Source of the DNA: Herbinix sp.
Lineage (GTDB): Bacteria; Bacillota; Clostridia; Lachnospirales; Lachnospiraceae
Direction of reading: 5' to 3'
Assembly (NCBI GenBank): GCA_029256105.1
Contig: JAQSYO010000006.1
Coordinates: forward strand, 124,001 to 188,000
Length of the DNA stretch: 64,000 nt
Shown here: positions 37,952-47,536 of the stretch, piece after piece
Numbering within the stretch: the first letter of the stretch is position 1
Layout of the letters: each line of letters begins with the position of its first letter
Notes under the pieces: model-generated
Database searches by the model: none
What the model was told of the DNA's origin: nothing
What the model saw: the letters and a program-made list of their open reading frames with translations, nothing else
Made by a program: the position numbers and the translations under genes

Positions 37952-39070
37952 CTATTGCTGACTTAAATATAATTTAGTACGGTTGGTAGCATTTTCTCTG
38001 ATGTTGTAATAATATAATGCATAATCAAAGGAATGATAAACACCTTTGGGGAAATTATCATTTAACTTAGCAACTTCCTCCACATTTACTGTACTACATA
38101 TTACCGTTCCTCTGGAGGTATTAACTTGAGCATCTGCATAATTAGATAGTAAGGTAGTGCCCCCAGCTTCATTCGTCATAAGGGATCCGAGGTTTTCCTT
38201 GGCGGTTGCTAGTCCATTACCTCTGCTCCAATTAATTGGGTTGATTGCAATACTACCCGGTAATACTACCGGATTTTCTCCCTCAACCTCCAATCCTTCC
38301 GTATTATATGATACAATTACACCCGTATCATCCGGGCCTTCTGCAAATTTCAAATGTGGATTTTTTTCAAGATATTCATCTGTTACAGAATATCCGATTA
38401 CATATGCCACAATCATTCTGCTTAGTACCGCAGGATTTTTATACAGATAATCCGATAGTAGATATAATAGTACATTTGATCCTTGTGAATGACCGGCTAG
38501 AATAAAAGGACGACCATTATTATAATTTTTAATATAATAGTCGAAAGCAGCAATTACATCTGAACTAGGAGTGCCTCCTATTATTTTCTCGTGTTCCTCA
38601 ACCGGCAAGGAAAGGCAATAGGTAGCATCTACCTGTCTATAATAAGGCGCAAAAATATTTCCAACTGTTTCAAATGCTGTGGCTTGATTTTCAAAGGCTG
38701 ATTTTGCTCCGATTAGCATGCTTGTATTATCAATTTCACATATATTCGGTTCCCCAACTTCAGCCTTTTGCCAAACCGTAGGATATAGATAAAAAATGTC
38801 TACCTCCTTCTCACCTGATACAGGCAATGATAACCAATGTTTTTTGTTCGAATAATCAGTAGCTGTATTTTTATCTATTGCATCTACTGCATCTACTGCT
38901 TCTTCTGCTTCTTCTGCTTCTTCTGCATCTTCTTCTGCTGTAATATCTATTTTATCAGTTACATCTTCTGTATCTGCAGTATTTTCAGGATTCGTTGCAC
39001 TTGTACCGCTTGTGAAACAATAGCATAATATTATGTAAATAATAATTAATACATTTTTGTTTGCCTTCAT
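37952..39070 (-). CDS. exported DUF3089 alpha/beta-hydrolase-like protein
   Basis: A 372-residue protein. A signal-type N-terminus (NKNVLIIIYIILCYCFTSG) is followed by an acidic linker of Glu/Ala repeats (about 36-68) encoded by 9-base repeats. The DUF3089 domain has WLSLPVSGEKEVDIFYLYPTVW, FAPYYRQVDATYCL and the nucleophile motif PFILAGHSQGSNVLLYLL. It is probably an esterase or lipase-like hydrolase on the cell surface; cysteines near residue 16-18 could allow lipidation but do not form a good lipobox. It is a single gene. Confidence 0.82.
   Translation of the reverse strand: MKANKNVLIIIYIILCYCFTSGTSATNPENTADTEDVTDKIDITAEEDAEEAEEAEEAVDAVDAIDKNTATDYSNKKHWLSLPVSGEKEVDIFYLYPTVWQKAEVGEPNICEIDNTSMLIGAKSAFENQATAFETVGNIFAPYYRQVDATYCLSLPVEEHEKIIGGTPSSDVIAAFDYYIKNYNNGRPFILAGHSQGSNVLLYLLSDYLYKNPAVLSRMIVAYVIGYSVTDEYLEKNPHLKFAEGPDDTGVIVSYNTEGLEVEGENPVVLPGSIAINPINWSRGNGLATAKENLGSLMTNEAGGTTLLSNYADAQVNTSRGTVICSTVNVEEVAKLNDNFPKGVYHSFDYALYYYNIRENATNRTKLYLSQQ
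38881..38925. repeat. 9-base coding repeats in the DUF3089 linker
   Basis: Two catctactg units are followed by three cttcttctg units. Because the unit is three codons, copy number changes would only lengthen or shorten the acidic linker. Confidence 0.8.
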
Positions 39071-39546
39071 ACTAATACCACCTCCAAAATGAACTACTGT
39101 TCGAAACCTATCTCAATTGTAGGCACATACAAAACTAGCTTATCTTTTCACCAAAAGTCGTGGTCATTTAATTTTATAAGCCGTTCCATTGATCAATCGG
39201 ACATAAGCCAATGGATCATAATCTCCTACACTAGTGGCAACACTATCACCGAGAATACCAATATTATATCATAAATATTGGAAATAATATACATATCATA
39301 TTTGTACATATACATACGATAAAACCAAGTAATCTACCCTAGTTCTGCCAGTTTACCTCAAAACATAAAGCTGATTGAACTGAGTGAAGTACTCCAGCCT
39401 ATTATCGATTGCTAAATATGATGGTAATTTAAATAAATCCATATTAAAATGATAATAATTGATAATAAGATGGCAACTTTTGCGTAGAAAATATATGCTA
39501 ACCTTGGTATTATGGTATTAACTAAAAAAAGACATGGAGAATTAAA
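39071..39546. other. intergenic region between divergent DUF3089 and GH43 genes
   Basis: This 476-base stretch must hold both promoters. I see no clear operator palindrome, riboswitch or reading frame with a ribosome binding site. Confidence 0.5.
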
Positions 39547-40530
39547 ATGAAAATGAATACAGAACCGAATCAACCTTTAGTTACGCATATCTTTACTGCA
39601 GATCCGTCAGCACACGTCTTTGAGGGCAAACTGTATATTTATCCGTCCCACGATTTAGATCATAATGGACCTGATAATGATAACGGAGACCAATATAAGA
39701 TGGAAGATTATCATATCTTATCAATGGACGATTTAAACTCTCCTTGCATTGATCACGGAGAGGCTCTTCATATGAAGGATATTCCCTGGGTAGGCAATCA
39801 AATGTGGGCACCAGATGCTGCTTATAAGAATGGCTTCTATTATTTATTCTTCCCCGCAAGAGACAAGGATGGTATCTTCCGTATCGGTGTAGCAACCAGT
39901 AAGAAGCCTGCTGGTCCCTTTACTCCTGAAGCCAATTACATTCCTGGAAGTTACAGCATTGATCCCGCTGTATTCATTGACGAGGACGACAAATCCTACA
40001 TCTATTTTGGTGGTCTCTGGGGTGGTCAGTTAGAAAAATGGCAAAGTGGTAATTTTAATCCGGACGCAGAAGGGCCTAAGGGTAATAAACCTGCTCTGGG
40101 ACCTATCGTTGCTGAGTTAAGCGATGATCTTCTTTCTTTTAAGAGCACTCCACAGGAGATCTTAATTGTTGATGAAAACGGTAACCCAATTACTGCTGGA
40201 GATGAAGACAGAAGATATTTTGAAGGACCTTGGATGCACAAATATAACGGATATTATTATTTATCCTATTCTACGGGTAGCACTCATTATCTTGTTTATG
40301 CAACCAGCAAGGATCCAAAAGGTCCTTTCACCTATCAAGGCAGAATCCTTGAACCCGTTATTGGATGGACAACCCATCACTCCATCGTTTCGTTTCAGGA
40401 CAAATGGTATCTATTCTATCATGACAGTTCCTTATCCGGTGGCGTTAATCACAAGCGCTGTGTGAAATATACCGAATTGAAGTATAATACTGATGGTACA
40501 ATTCAAACAATTAAACCTTATGAGAATTAA
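39547..40530 (+). CDS. GH43 family glycoside hydrolase (xylosidase/arabinofuranosidase)
   Basis: A 327-residue cytoplasmic five-bladed propeller. Catalytic landmarks are the base Asp in FTADPSAHVFEGKLYIY, the pKa-setting Asp in YSIDPAVFIDEDDKSYIY and the acid Glu in YFEGPWMHKYNGYYYLSYST. Conserved propeller strands WAPDAAYKNGFYYLFF and HHSIVSFQDKWYLFYHD are present. The compact size without an accessory domain suits an exo-acting xylosidase or arabinofuranosidase on imported oligosaccharides. GGAG lies 9 bases before the ATG. Monosaccharides released would feed the same pools as the ChvE-MmsAB importer upstream. Confidence 0.93.
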   Translation: MKMNTEPNQPLVTHIFTADPSAHVFEGKLYIYPSHDLDHNGPDNDNGDQYKMEDYHILSMDDLNSPCIDHGEALHMKDIPWVGNQMWAPDAAYKNGFYYLFFPARDKDGIFRIGVATSKKPAGPFTPEANYIPGSYSIDPAVFIDEDDKSYIYFGGLWGGQLEKWQSGNFNPDAEGPKGNKPALGPIVAELSDDLLSFKSTPQEILIVDENGNPITAGDEDRRYFEGPWMHKYNGYYYLSYSTGSTHYLVYATSKDPKGPFTYQGRILEPVIGWTTHHSIVSFQDKWYLFYHDSSLSGGVNHKRCVKYTELKYNTDGTIQTIKPYEN

Positions 40531-40602
40531 TAAAAACTTCAATAAAGTTCACAACAAGTAATAAGGTTCTATCCAATGTTATGAGTTTTTATAATCTAAA
40601 CA

Positions 40603-40645
40603 TAAAGTAATGGGAGGGATTCAGAGAATCCCTCCCATTACTTTA
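40603..40645. terminator. bidirectional terminator with 20-bp perfect stem
   Basis: Bases 40603-40622 pair perfectly with 40626-40645 around a 3-base loop (aga). The core is tgggagggatt/aatccctccca. It separates the convergent GH43 and SDR genes. Confidence 0.9.
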
Positions 40646-40668
40646 CGCTTTGCTGATTATCGATACCC

Positions 40669-41484
40669 TTATCGAAAGAAACGTTTATAAACTGCATCCA
40701 CACCCCATTCAGGAAGTAGCTCTAGCATTGCTAAAAGTTTACCCGTACCTACTCTGTATTTCATTTTTGGATTTTTAGATTCCAATGCCTTTATTACGGT
40801 ATTTACTAGGTGGCGTGGATCGTTTTTCTGGTTTAGTTCCATTGTCATCATCGGTTTCATCTTTAGCAAAAGCTCTTTGTAGTATGTTGTTTCAGAAACC
40901 GCTTTATCAAAAAAATGATTTACTTGCTGAGTTATATTTGTTTCATAAGAACCCGGTTGAATTTTTATAACAGGAATACCTAAATATAATAACTCTCGTC
41001 GCAGGCTATCGTTATATGCTTCAACCGCATACTTAGATAGAATATAAGGTCCCGCGAAGGGTTGAGGTGTCATCCAGCCAGATTCCGAGCTACAATTGAT
41101 AATCCGTCCTTTTCCTTTATAGATCATCTCAAAAAATGTTCGGTTTATTCTCGCCATGCCGACAACATTAACATCCAGCAGTCTTTCAACCGCATTTATA
41201 CTTTCACCTTCAATCAAGGATGTAAAATAGGTCAATCCTGCGAAATTGATAATCGCATCCAGCGTACTGGTATATGTTTGTACCACTTCGTATGCGTTAT
41301 CAACGCTTTCCTGTTTAGTAATATCCACCTTGATGGGAATGATGTTCGGCAATTTTTCCAGCTGTTTCAATACTGATTCATTATTACCCGCAGCAAATAT
41401 CGTCCAATTTCCCGTTTTGGACAGCGCTGAGACACATAGAACACCTAATCCACCTGTCGCTCCAGTAAAAAAAGCATATTTCAT
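40669..41484 (-). CDS. short-chain dehydrogenase/reductase (SDR)
   Basis: A 271-residue Rossmann-fold oxidoreductase. The cofactor motif is TGATGGLG (7-14), followed by NFAG (about 80-83), a Ser in NCSSESG and the catalytic Y147-x3-K151 (YILSK). The acid-poor loop after the glycine motif leaves NAD versus NADP undecided. The C-terminal extension is typical of classical SDRs acting on lipids or steroids-like substrates, but the substrate is unknown. It is a single gene. Confidence 0.9.
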   Translation of the reverse strand: MKYAFFTGATGGLGVLCVSALSKTGNWTIFAAGNNESVLKQLEKLPNIIPIKVDITKQESVDNAYEVVQTYTSTLDAIINFAGLTYFTSLIEGESINAVERLLDVNVVGMARINRTFFEMIYKGKGRIINCSSESGWMTPQPFAGPYILSKYAVEAYNDSLRRELLYLGIPVIKIQPGSYETNITQQVNHFFDKAVSETTYYKELLLKMKPMMTMELNQKNDPRHLVNTVIKALESKNPKMKYRVGTGKLLAMLELLPEWGVDAVYKRFFR

Positions 41485-41839
41485 TATTGTCTACCCCCTT
41501 TCTTAATACAGTTGAGTGTTAATGCACTTCTTAATTATTCCTCCTTTTTTTAATAAATACGTAGTTTTCATTATTTCAAATATTATATCCAGATATGGAA
41601 ACTGCTTTCGTATAATTCTTATCTTATTACAAATATAATAGCATGTCATACTATATAAGGTAAATGCAAACTTATAAATTGCAAAACCTTTTCTTTTTGA
41701 ATAAAAAAAGAGTCTAAGTTTTAGGCGTTGAAATTGGCCAGAACTTAGTCTCTTGATTTTGAATTCGGTTTTACAATTTACTTTTATCTTAGAACTTCAA
41801 AAGATTTACTTTTATCTTAAAACTCGAAAAGATCTCCTT
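41485..41839. other. intergenic region with terminator and direct repeats
   Basis: Besides the terminator listed separately, a tttacttttatctta unit is repeated near 41778 and 41806 with aaaagat between the copies. The right part is the SDR promoter region. No gene is supported. Confidence 0.5.
41710..41752 (-). terminator. terminator of the ICMT-GH3-receptor operon
   Basis: gagtctaagtt pairs with aacttagtctc with one mismatch, and on the minus strand the stem is followed by seven T (41703-41709). It ends the leftward three-gene unit. Confidence 0.75.
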
Positions 41840-44365
41840 TTATGCAGGCTCTTCCTCGCATGCTTTTATCATATCACTCTCAACTAGCTCAACGAAGATC
41901 TGAACTAATTTGGGATCAAACTGCAGTCCGGCTTGATCTTTCAATATCTTTAATGCATCACCAACTGAGTATGGCTTCTTATATGGTCTTGAGGAAATCA
42001 TTGCATCAAAGGAATCTGCAATACATAAAATTCTAGCAGAAATAGGGATATCTTCCTTCGCAATTCTTCTAGGATATCCATTACCATCATACCGTTCATG
42101 ATGTCCGATTACTGCTGGTATCACATAATCAAGTGACGGAAGATGCCGAATGATTCCAATAGAGCTCTCTACATGCCCCTTTACTATTTGATATTCTTCA
42201 TCCGTTAATTTTGCCGGTTTATTAAGCACATGCTCCGGTATACCAATTTTTCCAATATCATGCAACAAAGCGGCTTCACGTACAATTTCAACACAGTCAT
42301 CATTCATGCCAAACGCATATGCAAGTTCTGTCGCATAATATGCTACATTTCTTGAGTGATTAAAAGTGTAATGATCCTTTGTATCAATAGCCGCAGTAAG
42401 TGCATAAATTGTTGATGCATATTCTGAATAGATATTTTCGCGATGTTTATGGAAATCTATAATATTTCTTTCAACCTTCTGCTCCCTACCGGTATAAACC
42501 ATTATTGCATTCTTACCATTATGTTTTACGGTATAAATTGCCATGTCTGCATTCTCGATTAATTGTTTTACATTACTCGCAGCATATGGTATGGAACATA
42601 TACCTCCACTTACCGTTAACATCTTTAGTGCATAATCGGATTCTCGTTTGTTCATATTAAGAATTTGTTTTCTAATAACTTCAGCCAGATTTCTTGCAGA
42701 GAATATATCATATGCCGGAAGAATAATTGCAAATTCTTTACCGCTATACCTGGCCACATAGCCATTATTACCAACACTTGCATTGATAATTTGTGCCACA
42801 TTCTGAAGAGCAACATCCCCTTCCTTATTACCATATAATTGATTGTATAATTTAAAATCATCAATATTTAGAATAATCAAGGCTAAGGAATCATCTTTAA
42901 ATTTATCATACTCCTGTTGCAGTATTTCATAAAAATACTTGCGATTGAGAAGTCCGGTCAACTCATCAATACGCGCTTCCAGATATACCTTTTCAAATAA
43001 TTTGGAGTTTTTAACTGCAATTGATCCAATCGAATTAATTGAATCTAAAAAGCTAATATCTTTAAAAGTAAAATTTGCTTTCTTCTCCTTTTCAGCGAGA
43101 AGAATAATTCCTATCATACCGCTATCATCTTTTAGAGGAACCACACATTCGATATCTAATTCCTGTAGCTGTTTTTTCTCGTTTTCCCACATAGACTTAT
43201 AAGCAATGGTTCTTTTAAAATCTTTCATTAAAAGACACTCATTGCTATTTTCCAAACATGTTACAAAGGGATTATCTATTTTAATTGTAAATCTATTTAA
43301 GTCAAGTGGGTTAGTACAATGTACTATTTCATAACAGGTGTTATTTTTATTAGGGATGCAGATAAACACTTTTTTAACTGCTATTGTATTATGGATTACT
43401 TCTGCAAGTTCCTCCAATATCTCTTTCACATTCAGACTTTTGGAAATATTTAAGCTGAATTCTTTGAGACTCTCAGCTTGCACTACTTCATCGTTAACAA
43501 ATACCATATCAATAAAGCGCTTCATTATAAAATAAATGAAGAAAATAAAGAAGCTGAAGACGAAGGTAATAACCAGAATTGTCTGCTCCGTAGAAAGAGA
43601 ATAATTATTAACAATTAATCGTTCTAGCGGATTTATTAAATTGGTAAAAATAGCAACGGACAATCCTGCTGTAATAGCATAACAGCTTCCTCTCGACAAA
43701 AGTAACTTTAATCGAAATAAGTTTCTCTTATACAAAGCAAAAAACATAAAAAACGCATTGAAAACACTAGCCAGGATATCCGTAGGAAACCCCTTAAAGT
43801 ATGGGATCAAGATACAAATATGTCCAACGAAAAGAATGATAATACCTATGATAATTGGCATGAATTGCTTTTTTGTCAATGTATTTTTCTTGCTGTAACT
43901 AAGTAAGAAATACAGCATATTCAAAAATACTAAAACGAATATAGCAAAAAGAATTGCTACCGGCCATGTATAATGATATACAAATACTGTTTCACCATTT
44001 TGTTTTATCGGCTCCGGAGGAGCTAAAAAGAATCCTGTAAGAACATTGATGATATTAACTGCAATCAAAATCACTAACCAGATTTTCTTTACAAATACAT
44101 TCCGATACTCTGCGAATTCACATACAAAATTAATAAATGAATATGGTAGCATAGTCAATCCTAGGATAGAAACATTATACCAAAAGTCTACCGATGGCGG
44201 CAGTTGCCTTCTCATACAGTAGGCTCCACCGGTCCATAAAATTAGCACAACTAGTATAAAAAGGAAAGAATTAATGATACGATTCTTTTTCGCTGCAATT
44301 AAAGCAAGGAATAAGAGTGAATAGCATAACAATGCAATAACTGGTACATATGCAAAATTACCCAT
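41840..44365 (-). CDS. multi-TM receptor with GAF-like, degenerate GGDEF and HD-GYP domains
   Basis: About 841 residues. Residues 1-290 contain eight or nine hydrophobic helices of the histidine-kinase 7TM-sensor type. A GAF-like region follows, then a GGDEF fold whose active-site loop reads ARYSGKEF instead of GG(D/E)EF, so cyclase activity is unlikely. The C-terminal HD-GYP domain is intact: HSRNVAYYATELA, LLHDIGKIGIPEHVLNKP, GHHERYDGNGYP and ADSFDAMISSRPYKK. It should degrade c-di-GMP in response to a membrane-sensed signal. ATG at 44365 overlaps the GH3 stop as TAATG; ATG at 44374 is also possible. Confidence 0.9.
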   Translation of the reverse strand: MGNFAYVPVIALLCYSLLFLALIAAKKNRIINSFLFILVVLILWTGGAYCMRRQLPPSVDFWYNVSILGLTMLPYSFINFVCEFAEYRNVFVKKIWLVILIAVNIINVLTGFFLAPPEPIKQNGETVFVYHYTWPVAILFAIFVLVFLNMLYFLLSYSKKNTLTKKQFMPIIIGIIILFVGHICILIPYFKGFPTDILASVFNAFFMFFALYKRNLFRLKLLLSRGSCYAITAGLSVAIFTNLINPLERLIVNNYSLSTEQTILVITFVFSFFIFFIYFIMKRFIDMVFVNDEVVQAESLKEFSLNISKSLNVKEILEELAEVIHNTIAVKKVFICIPNKNNTCYEIVHCTNPLDLNRFTIKIDNPFVTCLENSNECLLMKDFKRTIAYKSMWENEKKQLQELDIECVVPLKDDSGMIGIILLAEKEKKANFTFKDISFLDSINSIGSIAVKNSKLFEKVYLEARIDELTGLLNRKYFYEILQQEYDKFKDDSLALIILNIDDFKLYNQLYGNKEGDVALQNVAQIINASVGNNGYVARYSGKEFAIILPAYDIFSARNLAEVIRKQILNMNKRESDYALKMLTVSGGICSIPYAASNVKQLIENADMAIYTVKHNGKNAIMVYTGREQKVERNIIDFHKHRENIYSEYASTIYALTAAIDTKDHYTFNHSRNVAYYATELAYAFGMNDDCVEIVREAALLHDIGKIGIPEHVLNKPAKLTDEEYQIVKGHVESSIGIIRHLPSLDYVIPAVIGHHERYDGNGYPRRIAKEDIPISARILCIADSFDAMISSRPYKKPYSVGDALKILKDQAGLQFDPKLVQIFVELVESDMIKACEEEPA

Positions 44366-46011
44366 TATAAACATCTCCCTCCTACTAGCTTATAATCTAT
44401 ATTCTCAAAACGTAGTAATTCCATAACTTCAAAGTTCGTTGGATTAATATGACTCAATTTTTTATTCTTCTGTTTTTCATATCCACTAAATGTACCACAT
44501 TTCAAAATTGTAATATCCAAAGGATCCATCCCAAGGATACGTTTCAAATCTTTATAGTCTTGATCAATATACTTAAAATAAATTGATAAATGCTCCTTCA
44601 AAATATCCTTACTCATTCCCGTATTGATTAGAGAATCACTTTTCATTTCAACATACATGTGCATGAAAGGACGATTTTGCTTGTTGAATTCTTTAACCGC
44701 AATCCAATTTTCAATAGGTAATCCAGATAAGTCTACAACTTCTTGAATAGAATGTTCCGTAATACGGGTAAAACCTGCAATATCAATAATTGTTGGAATA
44801 CGATCGATATATTTAAATCGTGGGATTTTTGTCTGATCCTCACTATTCTCTAGTCCAATACACAGGTATACATCTCCAACGCGGTATCTGACAAAGGAAC
44901 CACCTTTTAATACGGAAATCACTAACTCATATTTCTCTCCGGGTACAACCTCATTCATCAGATAAGTGTTTGGTTGATATGTAGAATCATTCAAACTTTT
45001 ATACATCTCTGCTTCCGGAATGAATTCATAGAAGCAAGAATCCGGGAAGAAGTACATTCCATTCCGTGTCCAAGTTTCTGTACCAATCAGTGTGGGTTCC
45101 GTACCTGCGAATATTTCCATGGGACGTATTCCCCATAAATCTTCCAAGGTATCTTTATAACAATTATTATCTGTTCCAGCGCACATAAAACCTTTTAGTT
45201 TAAATAAATCCTTTGGTTTAAGTTCTCTGTTCTCTTTTTTGCATCGATACTTTGCGATAGCAAACTTCAGAAGTATCTTGGGTGAGTAACTTAGCCAACT
45301 ATCCTTTTTCGTATTACCACCGGATTTTGAGGAACCTTTCCCGAAGGAAGAAAAGCTTAAACTAATGAAGCAGGTAACGCTTCCCAAACCAAAAAACAAA
45401 TCAATTCCTTTTTTCAATCCCATTTTAAAGCCTAATTTATTCCGTTCGCTAAACGACATTTTAATTGCTTCTTTTACCGTCGGTAAATATTCAATTCCGA
45501 TTTCTTCATTTAATACCAATGGTAGAAGACCCGTCGCATAAGGAAGTGGTGCCAGACCATAAAGCATCTTATCCGTTGCCCGAACATTAAAAGAACCCTT
45601 TTTCGGGCTTGTTGCAAGCATAAGGCATGCAATTGTATTATTACGGTATGTATCCATCATACTTTTCGTATAAGGAGCAACCTTAATCGGATGTTTGCCT
45701 CCTTCCCATGTAGTCTGTATCCATATAATGGGAAGATCAGGCAGCATTTCTCCTTTTTTCTGGAGTAAAACATCCGCATAATTTTCATATGTAGTCAAGG
45801 GAACCATATGACGAAATTCTTCAACTGTTTTTGGTTTCTTTCCTTTTAATATCTTCTTACCAAGCTCACATTCACTCCAAAGTGAAATCTGCTCAGACAT
45901 TAAACGATATTGTATATTCATATAAGAATCTATATCTAGATCCAGAAATCCACAATACTCTTGCCAAATCATATCATGTTGTTTTTTCTTCAATTTCTCT
46001 TCAAATTTCAT
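44365..46011 (-). CDS. GH3 auxin-responsive-promoter family acyl-acid amido synthetase
   Basis: A 548-residue ANL-superfamily adenylate-forming enzyme of the GH3 type: MVPLTTYENYADVL, IWIQTTWEGGKHPIKVAPYTKSM, IFAGTEPTLIGTETW, YELVISVLKGGSFVRYRVGDVY and FTRITEHSIQEVV. Plant GH3 proteins adenylate a carboxylic acid such as indole acetate or jasmonate and join it to an amino acid. The bacterial substrates are unknown. It ends inside TAATG shared with the receptor gene and begins 18 bases after the ICMT-like gene, so the three form one coupled operon. Confidence 0.88.
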   Translation of the reverse strand: MKFEEKLKKKQHDMIWQEYCGFLDLDIDSYMNIQYRLMSEQISLWSECELGKKILKGKKPKTVEEFRHMVPLTTYENYADVLLQKKGEMLPDLPIIWIQTTWEGGKHPIKVAPYTKSMMDTYRNNTIACLMLATSPKKGSFNVRATDKMLYGLAPLPYATGLLPLVLNEEIGIEYLPTVKEAIKMSFSERNKLGFKMGLKKGIDLFFGLGSVTCFISLSFSSFGKGSSKSGGNTKKDSWLSYSPKILLKFAIAKYRCKKENRELKPKDLFKLKGFMCAGTDNNCYKDTLEDLWGIRPMEIFAGTEPTLIGTETWTRNGMYFFPDSCFYEFIPEAEMYKSLNDSTYQPNTYLMNEVVPGEKYELVISVLKGGSFVRYRVGDVYLCIGLENSEDQTKIPRFKYIDRIPTIIDIAGFTRITEHSIQEVVDLSGLPIENWIAVKEFNKQNRPFMHMYVEMKSDSLINTGMSKDILKEHLSIYFKYIDQDYKDLKRILGMDPLDITILKCGTFSGYEKQKNKKLSHINPTNFEVMELLRFENIDYKLVGGRCL

Positions 46012-46029
46012 CTCATCGTACCTCCCTTC

Positions 46030-46593
46030 CTACTTTAATGTTTGTAGACAACGCTTTATACTTTTATTATTTGGAATCAAAAACGGAGTAACTTTTTTAT
46101 ATTCAGCATAATTTACAAAAATTTTCATAAAAGTCCAATTATCTTGAAAGATAACATAGAATACGTTCAAAAGGCTAAAAATGACTGCCGCAATAAGAAG
46201 TAGCGGTAGCTGAAGTGTTATACCAAAAAATGCATAAAAACCAATAAACCAAAGAACTCCCGGATGTCTACATAAAGCATAAACTCCACTTTGACAAACT
46301 TTTGGCGAGCCTTCCGTCTCAATATACGTATTTTTAAATGGCAACGCGAAGAATAAGGTATATATTAGCAGACTAAAAAACAGAGCAGTAAACACTCCGA
46401 ATATTCCCATTCTTACTATATTAATCTGAATCAAATCCAACGAGGTAATAATAATTCCACCGGTGGCCACTACAATCAAAAAAAATCCAATAAAAAAAAA
46501 GCAATTTAATATTTTTCGTTTAAAAACTATGCTATTTATGTCATATATAACAAAGAATATATAAGCTAAAAAGCCCAAAAAAATGTATGTCAT
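46030..46593 (-). CDS. ICMT/PEMT-like membrane methyltransferase
   Basis: A 187-residue membrane protein with about five hydrophobic helices. The C-terminal signature is GVYALCRHPGVLWFIGFYAFFG, where the RHP motif binds SAM. A later segment reads YVIFQDNWTFMKIFVNYAEYKKVTPFLIP, matching the isoprenylcysteine carboxyl methyltransferase/phospholipid N-methyltransferase fold. It methylates a lipophilic acid, amine or phospholipid. It is the first gene of the operon with the GH3 synthetase and the HD-GYP receptor, so its substrate may be the GH3 product or precursor. Confidence 0.82.
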   Translation of the reverse strand: MTYIFLGFLAYIFFVIYDINSIVFKRKILNCFFFIGFFLIVVATGGIIITSLDLIQINIVRMGIFGVFTALFFSLLIYTLFFALPFKNTYIETEGSPKVCQSGVYALCRHPGVLWFIGFYAFFGITLQLPLLLIAAVIFSLLNVFYVIFQDNWTFMKIFVNYAEYKKVTPFLIPNNKSIKRCLQTLK

Positions 46594-46921
46594 TCGTATA
46601 TTTCCCCCACTTTAGTGTCCAAATCTGATATTAACACATTTTCTTTCTTTTTCCAATATTTATTTTACATATTTTTGAATTAATTGAATAATAATGAAAT
46701 ACTTTTTTCTATAATTATTCAAAATATCATTTATTTCGATTACTACTTCATCACTGAGTGATAAAAACCGCATAATTTCACTTTTATAAGAATGAATGGA
46801 AGACTTTTTTCTTTCTATTCATCTACTTATATCTTCGAAAAAGTTATAAAAGTATGAATATTATCATAATTCCATCATAAATGTCAGCTCTTTCGAATAA
46901 TGTTATAAAGGAGGGATTTAT
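46594..46921. other. divergent promoter region between ICMT-like gene and tspO
   Basis: This 328-base AT-rich region should hold both promoters. AAAGGAGGG just before 46922 is the tspO ribosome binding site. I see no clear palindrome. Confidence 0.5.
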
Positions 46922-47392
46922 ATGAACTCAAAAAAGCTAGGACCACTAATTATATCTATATTAATACCGATTGCACTTGGCATGTTTGCCAGTCTGCTCA
47001 CTAAAAATACTGTAACGATATATTCGCAACTAATCAAACCGCCACTTAATCCACCAGCTTTTATTTTTCCAATTGTTTGGACAATTCTCTATATTCTAAT
47101 GGGCATATCCTCCTATTTAATATACTCCTCTAATTCACCGCTGAAGACTAGGGCCTTAAATATATACGGTGCCCAGTTAATCTTTAATTTCTTTTGGAGT
47201 ATTATATTTTTTGGATTTAATATGTATTTATTAGCTTTTATCTGGCTTGTTGTGCTTATTCTACTAATTATATGGATGATCGTTATTTTCTATAGAATTA
47301 GTCCAATTGCAGCCTATCTTCAAATTCCTTACTTACTTTGGTGCCTATTCGCCGCATACCTTAATTTTATGGTTTATTATTTAAACCGGTAA
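46922..47392 (+). CDS. tspO: TspO/MBR family membrane protein
   Basis: A 156-residue protein with five helices and the TspO pattern LIKPPLNPPAFIFPIVWTILYILMGISSYLIY, then a Trp/Asn-rich segment (AQLIFNFFWSIIFFG) and a final helix LLWCLFAAYLNF. TspO binds porphyrins and is linked to tetrapyrrole handling and stress responses. A strong AAAGGAGGG precedes the ATG. It is a single gene, convergent with a lipoprotein gene across a terminator. Confidence 0.92.
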   Translation: MNSKKLGPLIISILIPIALGMFASLLTKNTVTIYSQLIKPPLNPPAFIFPIVWTILYILMGISSYLIYSSNSPLKTRALNIYGAQLIFNFFWSIIFFGFNMYLLAFIWLVVLILLIIWMIVIFYRISPIAAYLQIPYLLWCLFAAYLNFMVYYLNR

Positions 47393-47483
47393 TTACTAAG
47401 GGTTTTTATATAAAAATTCAAATGAGGAGTATTGCTTCATTCTCGTCATCAAGCGGATGCGATTATTACCTAATCGCCAATAT

Positions 47484-47529
47484 AAAAGGACAGCCAACCC
47501 ACATATTAACTGTGTTTGACTGTCCTTTT
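47484..47529. terminator. bidirectional intrinsic terminator
   Basis: aaaaggacag (47484-47493) pairs with ctgtcctttt (47520-47529), with partial pairing inside (ccaaccca/tgtgtttga), followed by T-runs both ways. It separates tspO from the convergent lipoprotein gene. Confidence 0.8.
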
Positions 47530-47536
47530 TACTAAA

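Noticed and set aside
41840-44365. Active diguanylate cyclase
   Set aside because: The catalytic loop reads SGKEF; lysine replaces the metal-binding acidic residue, so only the HD-GYP half is likely active.
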